Below are positions 9,362 through 21,300 of a stretch of 47,975 nucleotides of DNA, piece after piece. Source of the DNA: a virus; IMG/VR virus record IMGVR_UViG_3300026321_000004, positions 1-47,975 of that record; one strand, given 5' to 3'. A program made the translations under genes and the position numbers. The notes beneath the pieces were generated by a model. That model did not search any database. It saw only the letters and a list, made by a program, of their open reading frames with translations, and was not told where the DNA came from. How positions within the stretch are numbered: the first letter of the stretch is position 1; each line of letters starts with the position of its first letter.

Positions 9362-12300
9362 ATGGCTCTTAAGATTAATTCTGACCAGCAGAGAATACAG
9401 GCATCTGGTATTACTCCTACAGGTAATTGGGTAAACTCTACTTATAGTAGGACGGTAACTGGTACTGTAAACATTCTTTCCGTTGCACACGGGTTCATTG
9501 GTAGTGAAAAATTATATATTGACTTCACATCTGGTGGTGAAACAGACGGACAGTATACTGTAACAAAGGTAGACGACGATAATCTTCAATTTACTAGTAC
9601 AAATTTAGGTGTAATTACTGCTGGTAATACATGTTCATATAAGAGAGTACGTTCTTTAAGTATTCAAGGCGATAGCTCCATAGAAATGTCTGTGGGTGTT
9701 GATGCTAATGAGAAAGATGCAATAACATTAAATGTAAATCCTCAAAATAATATTCGTGTTGGTGTTAATACTACTGATCCTCAGTATGAATTAGACGTTG
9801 AGGGTCAGATTAGAACCACTCGTTCTATTATTTCTGATACTGCTCAGGTTGTCAACTTAGATATCCAGACCATTATCAACCCTGCACTGGCTCTTCGTGC
9901 TCCTAATTTAATCAACTACGAAGATACAGACGTAACAAGTGATACTTTTGGTACAACATTCTATCCAACTGCTGATACCCCACCACTAACTGATCAGTCA
10001 AGACGTGTTGCAACTACAGATTTCGTTTATAAAGTTGCTACAAACGATACTGGTGGTCGTGTTTATGTGTCTGCAACTATTGGTAGTGACCTAAATGATG
10101 GTCGTTCAGCTGCAAGACCAGTTAAAACAGTTAAGAAAGCAGCACAGATTGCTTACACTTTACAGAAAGCACAACCAGATCCTAGTGATGAGTACGTTTC
10201 ACTAATCGTATCTGGTGGTGAATACTTTGAAGATAACCCAATTTCACTTCCTAGGAACTGTTCACTAATCGGTGACAACCTTCGTCGTGTAATCATGCGT
10301 CCACAGAACGCTGATCGTCACATGATTAAAGCGTCTAATGAGACGTATGTGTTCGGTGTTGTATTCAGAGACGCACTTCAGAATTCCTCAGACCCACAGA
10401 GTACTGTAATTCATACTTGGAAGTATGCATTCGTCTTTGACGATAAGCAACGTATGTATTATGAGCCAGAATTGGGACAAGTCCCTGCAATACCTGGCGA
10501 TAAGTTCCGTGGTGATAACACATTTAAGATTACCTTTACTAACCATACAGGTAATAATACAACTCTTCAAGTTGGTTACTTTGTACAAGGTGGATCATCA
10601 GGTACATTAGGTACTATTCAAACAGTTAACTTCACTGGTCCTGTTGCATCTCCATACTCTACTGGTAGTGTTGAGATACTTATTACCTCAGGTGTCAATG
10701 ATGTATTCCAGGACGCTGAGAAAATATTCTATGATGCTGTAGCAGCAAATATTGTCACAGACTTACAGAATAGTCCATCTGACAGATTTGACGTTGCTGA
10801 CGCTGAATCATTAAGACCTGAATTGGAGACCATCTCTAACCAGATCTATCAGCATACAGTTAACTCTGAGAGAGAAACAGTTGCGTTCCCCGCAGATGCT
10901 ACTAAGGTTAATATAACCACAGATACTATTACTATTACTGGTCACACCCTTAAGACAGGTGATCAGGTTTATTATCAGAGAGATGAGAACGCTGCTGCGT
11001 TGGGTGGTCTTATTGATAGCACCTTATATTATGTAAGGTCTGTTACTGCTAATAGCATTCAACTTTTTGATACTTGGATAAACGCTACAACAACTACATC
11101 AACTACAGGTAGAAAAGATATAACTGCAGTATCTCCAGATACTAGTCTTCACTTGTTTACTACTGGCGCAGTTATGCCAGAAGGTAATCATATCTTTATT
11201 GATACTCACCAATATGCAACTGGTGATGGCGTAGTATATCGTCAAAGTAAGATGGGTGGAATCACTGGTCTTACAGATGGTACTACTTATTATATCTACA
11301 AAGAAAATAATAATTGGGTAAGATTTGCAGCATCTGCCGCAAATGCTTTACTTAAAGATGCACAAGGAAATGATAATCCTACTACCATTACATTCAGTAC
11401 TACAGGTAGTGGATATCAAAGGTTTGAAGATGCTACTAAGATATTATCAATCAATACAATTGATACATCATTAGCTACACAGCAGACATATAATGGTCCT
11501 ACATTTACCCTTGCTGGTACTTCATACCATGATTATGAAGTAGGGCAAGAAGTTATGCTCTATGGTTTTGTAAGTAGTGCTTTTAACTTCGGTGGTTCTG
11601 TAAACTCATCTTGGTCTTTAGCTGCTAATGGTGAAGTTACAGTTGAATTAAGTACGGTAGATAATGGACTTACTACTGCAATATTCAACAACTGGATTTC
11701 TCTAGGACAGTGTGGTGTTAAGTTTAACTTTAGTGGAGCTGGATCTGAAGCATTAAGTAAGACATATCATATTAGTAATATCTCTTTAGGAGCTGGTGCT
11801 CCATCCTTACCTGGCAACACTGCTTTAGGTATGGGATATGCTAAGTACAATAGTTCTAATACGACTGCTACTTTTGTTCTTAAGGCAGCAAATATCCAGT
11901 CAACAACTAATACTGCAACTGCTAGTGGATCTACAGTTAGTATTTTAGATAACGTTGAAGATCTTAATGGTCGTAAGTATATTACTAATCGTATTGAACG
12001 TGCTGATGGATACTCCTTACAGTTTGTTATAAGAGCATCAATTAGTGTATTTGAAACTACTTTAAATCCAACTGGTAACCAGGCAGTTATTTCTACAAGT
12101 AACTATGTTCTTGCATCATTAAGGAACTCTCCTTACGGATTTACTAAGATTTCTCAGACTGCTCGTTTTAGAGATGGTGCTGAATCCATTAGGAAGAACC
12201 AAGAATTTATTACAGAAGAAGCATACGGATATGTTAAGTCTCATTATGAGAAGTCTTCTACTAGAAGTAGTACTCTTGTAATTGGACCTACTACGTTTAG

Positions 12301-15300
12301 TGCATTAGGTGAAACATTCACCCATCCTATTACTTCATGGAGTACTGCATATAATAAGTTAACTGTTAAAGTTAATACTGGTCATAACTTACATCGTGGT
12401 TTCCAAAACCATGCACATACTTACAATGGTGGTACAGCAAATAATGCTATTACTATCACTCAAGGTAGTGTTAATAAGAACGTAACAGGTGCTACTTATG
12501 ATCCTGTAACAGGTGATCTTGTTCTAACTATCGGAGCGCACTCATATACTACTGCTAATACATTAACCATTGCTAATGGTTCTTTAAGCTTTACATGTTC
12601 CAAAGATAACAATGCTACATCACACACTTATCCAAGAGCAACAGACCCTGCATATGGTGCTACCTTAGCAATTAAGGCAGTAGATGCAGCTGGAACTGTT
12701 ACGGTTAATGTTGGTGTTTCTGCTGGTGTTAAGATTGCTGGTAGTGGAACTGCTGCTATCAATGGCACATGGGCAATTTCTGATATTGTTGATCATAGAA
12801 CTTTTGTTCTAGATCTTGGAGAAACTACTCTTGCTACTGCAACTACTGGAACTGATGGTACTTTTGCAGATATAAGAAAACCATACAGAACTCCAAATAG
12901 TTTCCCAGTTAATAATAAACAGGCAGACGCTGCAGAATTACTTGCTGCTAATGCTGAAATGATTGCTGAGGTAGCTGTTGAGAAGATGGTTGCTGATACT
13001 GGTTATTCTGTACCTACTGGTAACACAGCATGTACTGATGACATTAAAGACTTCTTACAGAAATCACTTTACCACAACCTTAAGTGGGGTGGTAATGATA
13101 GAGTATATGATGCTGCTAACTACTTCCTTAAGGATGTAACTACAAGTAATCAGAGTAAGTATGTTGCTGCATTTAATAATGCTAAAGGATACGCTGCTAA
13201 GGTAATTCGTAACTTACCTATTCTCAGACATCCACACACAACTCATCCTCAAATTTTTGAATCAATAACTTTAGATAGAGCAACTTATGGTACTCTACCT
13301 AACTTAGTACAGGATGCTGGAAATTTAATTAACGTTAATAATAAGTTTATTTCAGAAGAAGCAGTAGAACGTTTTATTTCTTCTTTGACTGATGTTCCTG
13401 TCGATGCAGTATCTGGAAATGATATTACTATCAATGCATTGAATGGAACAACTTCCACAAATACTACCGCACATACATGGGTAGGATTGTCAAGTTATCA
13501 ATTTACTCCAACTGGAGGTTCATACGAACCTTTAACTGGATTCATGACTTTGACCATTGCTGGTCATCCATTCTTAGATGGAGATAGAGTTAAGTTTGCA
13601 CAAGAATCTCTCAAGTTTACTTGTGATGTAGATGGCGATACTGCTATTAAGTCTTATCCTCGTACTACTGACCCATTCTACGATAAGTGGCTTGGTGTAC
13701 AGAAGGTAGATGCTAATAATATTAAAGTCAATGTTGGTAAAGCAAAGACTGATGTTAGTAACCACACATGGTCAAGTGCAACTTCTAATGCAGTAACAAG
13801 AGCAGTCGTTTATAACGATACTGGTTTCACTCAGCATACTGTAACAGGTGCTGCCTACGAACCAATCACAGGTATTCTAACTCTTACCATTCCTGGTCAC
13901 GGATTTACTGCTGGTGAGAAAGTACAGGTCGCACAAGATTCATTGACATTTACATGTTCAATGGATGACAACTTCTCCAAGCACACATACCCTAGATCAA
14001 CAGATCCAGCACTTAATGTTTGGAAGAGTATTTCTCAAGTAACTAACGATACATTCCAAATTAATGTAGGTACTACACCACCTGTAACATACACTCCTAC
14101 GAATGCTGTATATGCCCCTGCAACGGGTCTTATGGAGCTTACCATAGGTAATCATAGCCTTGCAACTCCTACCTCTCATACGGTAACGGGTGCAACTCTT
14201 GAGAATGCTACTGGTATTATGACTGTGACTATTAATGATCACGGTTTCCAAGAAGGAGATAAGATCAACGTTGCTGTTGGTTCTATCACCATGAGTTGTG
14301 ATTATGGTGGAAGTGGAAATGAATCTTATCCAAAGGCAGGTCAATATGCTGATGGTAAGTGGTTAAACATCTGGGATGTTACCGCAAACACATTTAAGTT
14401 TGATTGTACTGGTGGTGTAGCATTAACAGTTAATAATGCTCATACTTTTGTATCTGCAACTGCCAGTGGACTAAAGCATGTTAAAGAGAATATTCAATTA
14501 ACTAACGGTGCGATTACCTTTAAGTGTGCTGCTGATGGTAATTCTACTGAGCACTCTTATCCAAGAGTATCTGTTGATTCACATACTGCTACTACTGGAA
14601 CTACATATAACCCAACCACGGGTATTATGAAGGTTACCACAACCGCTGCTCATGGAATGAGGAACGGTGATTGGGTTAAACTTGCTGAGAATTCTATTAC
14701 ATTCAGTTGTGCATTTGGTGGTGCTTCAGGCCCTGCTGCACAGAAGGCATATCCAAGATCTTCAGATCCTATTGCTGGAAAGTGGCAGAAGGTTAGAAAT
14801 GTAACTGCATCAACATTTGAAATTCAAGTTTTATCTAGTGTCCCTTCAACTAACACAGACACTCATACATTCGTATCTGCCACAACAGGTGGAATTACAC
14901 AGAAACGTGATAAGTCATATCAAACTGCTATTCCTATTGTATCTACAACTGGAACTACAATTACTATTGATGTTGGTATATCATCTAACAATACTGCACA
15001 CGTTTATCAGTCTGCATTAAACAACTCAGTTATTACTGGTGGTAACTACGCACACACATTTGTAAGTGCAGTTTCTAATGGTATTAAGAGATCTACTGCT
15101 TCAAGTATAACCAATTACTTACCTTCTACTGGAACTTATAATTCCACTTCAGGTGCATTGGTATTAACCATTGGATCTAACAATCTTACTGCTCCTACTA
15201 CACACACTGCAACTGCTGGTGCATATAACCCTTCAACGGGTATTATGACTGTCACCATTAATAGTCATGGATTTAAAGCTGGTGATAAAGTTAAGTTTGC

Positions 15301-18300
15301 TGTTGGTGCTATAAGCTTTAGTTGTACTCATGGTGGTGGTGGAACAACTGCATATCCTCGCTCAACAGACCCAATTGCTGATAAGTGGATTAACTGCTTT
15401 AATGTAACCGCAAATACATTTGATGTATTGGTATTGGATACTATTCCTTCAACTAATACAACAACTCATACATATCAGACTGCTGCAGCTGATGCTATTA
15501 GTCATGCAACTTCTACAGTTAGAATTGCAGTAGAATCATTACAGTTGAGTTGTACTCATGGTGGTGGCGGTACTAGTAGCTATCCAAGAGCAACTGATCC
15601 AATTGCAAATCCAAGATTTACAATCCCTAATCATAATCAAGATTGTAAGGATGACTGTTCGGATGTTTTAAGAGCAGTTGCATACAACCTTGTTAATGGT
15701 GGTAACGATGCTGTATACGATCATGCAGGATACTTTGTAGGAACTACACACGTAGATGGAGAAGAATTCCAAGCTCGTGCTGTATTTGAAATTGCAAGTG
15801 AAGTTACTCAACAAGTAATCGCTAATGAAACAGTTAATATTAAAGGTTGGCATGGCATTGAACAGACTAAGGATCTAACAATTACTGTTGATGTTGATGG
15901 TTGTACAACTCCTAAGTCAACAGTTGATACTCTATTCTCTATTGTTGAACAAGCAATCGTTACTGATAGTCTTTCACACGCTACAGACACAGTTGCTTCT
16001 ACTCCAACATGTACTGATGTAGTATCTGCAGTTGATACATTCTTTGGTATACTTACAACTGCACTTGGTACAGATGGTTCATACGGTAACTTGAATGCTG
16101 TAACAAGAACATTCTCACCTGGAGATCAACAATGTCTTGATGACATTCTTCATGTTTTGAGAGCATTCCAGTATGACTTACGTTATGGTGGTAACTCTAA
16201 GACAGTTGAAGCTGCTAACTTATACATCAGCAGTGGTGCAATTTCTCATGTTACTGAAGAAGTTGATTATACTCGTGCAATCTTTGCTTATGCTAAAGAG
16301 TTATCAATTCTAGCAATTAGAAATAATCTTGAAGCTGGTTTCTTCTCTAATATTTCACCAGAATCTAATGGTTCTATTACAGTAGATGCGAGTGCTCCTG
16401 AGTGTGCTAACGTAGTCTCTGCACTTACTACCAATTGGGGTATTCTGGACAATGTATTGTCTAGTGCCACGCTATACAGTGGTACTGTTACAAATCCAGA
16501 TCCGTTAATTGCTGAACAGGATGCTAATAAGTATACCTTCCCACTACTCAATATCTTCTTAGACTTGCCTATTATTGAGGCATCTCCTTACATTCAGAAC
16601 TCTTCACTGATTTCATTCCTTGGTGGTTCTGGTTGTGACATTGACGGTGCGAAGTGTGCTACACCTAACGTACCTCGCCCAGGTCTAAAACTTAATTCAC
16701 AGGGTAATACTGTTGCACAATTCGACCCACAAGGTAAGTCGATGGTTGCAAACGCATTCACCATCATCTGCTTTGGTGGTACTGCATACAACGTCACCAA
16801 TGATGGTTACACCCAGTTGGTTTCTGTGTTCGCTATCTTCTGTCAAGATGGTATTGTATGTCAGTCTGGTGGTTATGCATCTGTTACTAACTCAGCATCT
16901 AACTTCGGTACGTATTCTTTACGTGCAACAGGAATTAGGAACGAACCCTACAGCTTTGATATTGGTGTCATTGATAGTATTACTAATGATCTTGATGGAA
17001 ATGGAGTTGAAACTGGTAGACAGGTCATCCAGGTTAGTGGTACAACATTAACAAACAGACCTACTGAAGATTATATCATAAGAATTGGTGATGTATCACC
17101 TACAGATCCAGCAGTAGAACATATCATTCTTGAGACTGAAATTGTTTCTGGTGCTCCTGGTACTCAGATCGTTGCTAAGATCACGACCAACAGGTCAATG
17201 GACTACACACTAGATGCAAGTCCTAACACTCGTTACAGATATGCTGATGGCAACTTAAGTGGTCTTGTTAATAAAGCAATTAAGTTCCACAGACCATCTG
17301 TTGTTAACTCATCATCACACACTTGGGAATTCTCAGGTTCAGGTAATACCTACGCTGCCCTACCACAGAACGGTGGATTTGGTTTAGGTACTGCATACGA
17401 AGCATCTGAGCAATCCTTCGGTCAGGTTTATACATCAGGTACTAACGAATTTGGTGACTTTAAGGTTGGTAATTTCGTTACTATCTACAACAGAACTGGT
17501 GCTATTAGTTTCGTTGGTACTGTTAGTATCTCTGAACTATCATCCATTAAGATCGTTGGTGGTGACATCACGATTACAGGATTCTCTTCTGATGATAACT
17601 TAGGTGGAACATTCGCATCTGATGCATTACTACCTACACAGGCATCTGTTAAGGATTATATTTCAAACAACTTAGGACCATATCTAAACCAGCCATACTC
17701 AACAAACGCTGTTCCATCTGCTCTTGTTCAGTTAACATCTTCTGGTAAGATTAACATTGACCAGATCCCTGCTCTACGTCCATTCAACATTACTTCTGTA
17801 ACATCACAGGCAGAAAGACTTGCTATTGAAGACGCAAGTGCTGGTGACATTGCAATTGAAACAACTGCTACCGCATTTAGTGTTGCTCCTGCTGGTGTTA
17901 ACACTTCTGCAGAGACCGTTACTATAACAGGTCATGGTACTAACACTGGTGATGGTTTAACATACACTGAAGGTACTACTGCAATCGGTGGTCTTTCAAC
18001 TAACACCAAGTACTTTGTTGTTAAGATTGATGCTGACACTGTTAAACTTGCTACAACATCATCTAATGCAACTAACAACCAGACTATAGATCTTACAGGT
18101 CAGGGTAGTGGTACTCATACATTCACAACTGATGGTACTGCAATCTCCTACATCTTGGAGAATGACTTAGAATCTCAGTTCTTAGCATTTACTCCTAATC
18201 AGAACTATTCATTCGCTAATGGTAGTATCCTAACTGGTAGTTCTACTACTGCTCGTGGTACTGTTCAGTCTTATAACGATGGTCAAATTTACAACTTCGT

Positions 18301-21300
18301 TATTAGTAATGGTGGTGATTCCTACTCTGGAGACTTTGCATTAACAATTAGTGCACCTGATTCAGGTTCTGGTGTACAGGCAGCTGCTACTGCTAACGTA
18401 ACAAGTGGTGTTGTAACTAAGGTTACTATTACTAACGCTGGTTCTGGATACTATAATCAGCCAACTGTAACTCCTCAGGTATCATCTGGTACGACAGCAA
18501 CAATTGCTGCACAGATTGAAGGTAGAGTTAACATTGATATTGCTAACAATATCAAGTTTGATGCTGGTGATTACATCCTTGATGGAGCAGCTGCAAATGA
18601 AGGAACTGGTACTTATGCTCAGTCTGGTACAACTATTACCATCAATGAGAATGGCCATAACCTTTCTAATGCTGCTCTAGCATACCTAGACTTTACTAGT
18701 GGTGGATCTAATGATGGTTTCTATACTATCTCATTAGTTAATGCTAACCAGTACACAGTAACATCTGCTTCTTCAGGAACTAACTCAGGTAATGTTTCTC
18801 GTAAGAGAATCGTTGACCTCACAAGAGTACTCAATACTTCTGCATCTAACGCAGCAAACTGGACACAGTTAACATCAACTAACATTGATGCTTCTAACAT
18901 CGTTGCTGGTGTTGTTGACCCAGAGAGATTAGCAAATAAAGGTACTTCTAACTCTTACACATTCTTACGTGGTGATTCATCATGGGAGTATGCACTACAA
19001 TCGATTAGACCAACTACTCAAGATTGTGTAGTTGTTGGTGGATCCTTAACAGATAGTACATACATTGATAGTATTACAATTACTAATGGTGGTACTAATT
19101 ACACCAACGGTACTTATCAGAACATTCCACTTGAAGGTGGTAACGTTAGTATCAGTGACAATGGTGTTGCAAGAGCAACTTACATCGTTGCAGGTGGTGT
19201 AATTACATCCGCTACTGTAACTGACTCTGGTACTGGATATACTGCTGGATTTAGCGTAACAATTCCAAGTGAACTTGGTGGTGGTTCTGGAGCAATCCTA
19301 GCTGCTGTTAAGGGATCTATCAACAGAGCATTTGGTAACATTGAAATTGACATTAGGAAAGGTGATAACTTAACACCTGCTGCTACTGTTTATGGTAACT
19401 ATGGTGTATTCAAATTCCGTAAGGATGTTGCTAACCAAGCAATTGGTAACCAAGATCAAGGTGGTTTCTTAATTGATAACAATGGTCAGGTTGCTATTGA
19501 CCAAGGTGCTGGTTCTAAACTGAACGCAGACAGACTAGATGGTAACGAAGGTGCGTTCTATCAGAATGCTGGTAACTTAACCGCTGGTACACTTGACCCC
19601 GCACGTCTTGCAAATACCACATATAACATATCCATATCTGGTACTGCCGACACTGCAAACAGAATATTTAACGAGACTGCATCACTAACTTCTAACCCTT
19701 CACCTTCACAGGCTGCAAACGGTATTTCTGCTGCATTAAGAAACAACAGTGCAACTGGTCTAACAGATGGTGGTACCACACACGGTATCATGACCTACAG
19801 ACGAGAAGCAACAGGTTCTGCTGCTATCCAAATTGGTTATACTGATAATGATAACCTTTGGTTAAGAGGTAACACTGGTGGTAATGCTGTATATGGTAAC
19901 TGGTCTAAGATTTGGTCAGGAAATAATGATGGAGCTGCAAGTGGCCTTGATGCTGATAAACTAGATGGATCACAAGGTCTATGGTATCAGTCTGGTTATA
20001 ACGTAGGTAATACTCGTGCAGGATCACATCCAATTGGTGATATGTTCCTCCCTGAGGTTCTTGGTCAAGACAAGATGGTCTTCGAGAACTTCTATGTTAA
20101 CGACAGTGGACTGAAGTATACATTATACATCCCTGACTATCATGCAAGAACTGGTGCCAATGGTAACATTCTTCCAAGTGGTACATACACTATCTACTCT
20201 GATGTTGGTGCAACAAATAATATCGGTTCAATTGTAGTTGACGCTAACGGTGTTACTGAAGCAACTCATACATCTGGTGAGATTTACACATTAGTTACAG
20301 GTACAATAACATTTGTTGGTAACAATACCAACGCAAACATTTACGTCTTTGGTCCTAACCCAGGAACTAAGTGGACTGTATCATCTTCTAACCTTATATC
20401 TGGTGGTTCTTCCACAGTTATTGGTTTAAGGGATGCTGCTGCAGGTGCTAAATTACAAATTGGTAAGGCATCTGTTTCCACAACTCCAACAGTAGACTTC
20501 CGTTCTTCTGGACAGGCTCCTGATTACGACGTACAGTTCATCATTTCTGGTGGTAATACAAACAACGGAAATGGTACTTTAAGAATTAACACAGGTGATG
20601 TTACTGTAAATGGTAACACTATGTGGCACGCGGGTAATGATGGTAGTTCATCTCAGCTCGACGCTCACTACTTAGATGGGTTTACTCAGTCTACTTCTGC
20701 TTCTGCTAACACAATCGCTCGTAGAGACGCTTCTGGACACCTTACAGTTAACGATTTAACTGGTGACCAAGGTATCTTTACTAACACTGGTACTTCAACA
20801 TTAAGTCTTGCTGATGGTAATGGTATTACTCTTGGTAAATCTGGAACTAATGTATTAGCACTTAAAGGTAAGAATCAATCTAGTGAAGGTTATGTTAGAT
20901 TTGGTAGCGACACCAAATACTTTGGTTTTAACAATACTTACTTATACTATGGAACCACTGGTACTAATACCACAATGGTATGGAGAGGTGAGAATGTAGG
21001 TATTGGTAATCAGGCAAATAATCCATCTGCACTACTTCACCTTTACAGTGATAGTTCTGCAACATCTACTGAACTTAGAATTTCTGCAGGATCATCTGGA
21101 ACTAATAATAATGCTGATCCTCAGATCAGATTTACTGGTCAAGCAGATGGCACAAGTGAAGGTTTCTTAATGCGTTATGACAATAGCGTTGGAGACTTCT
21201 ACTTTGATCAGGTATGGACTGGTCTTGGTGATAGTTCTGCTGCTATTCGTTTCAGAGTTGAAACTGATGGAACTCCTAAGGAAGCATTCTACATCAGAGG

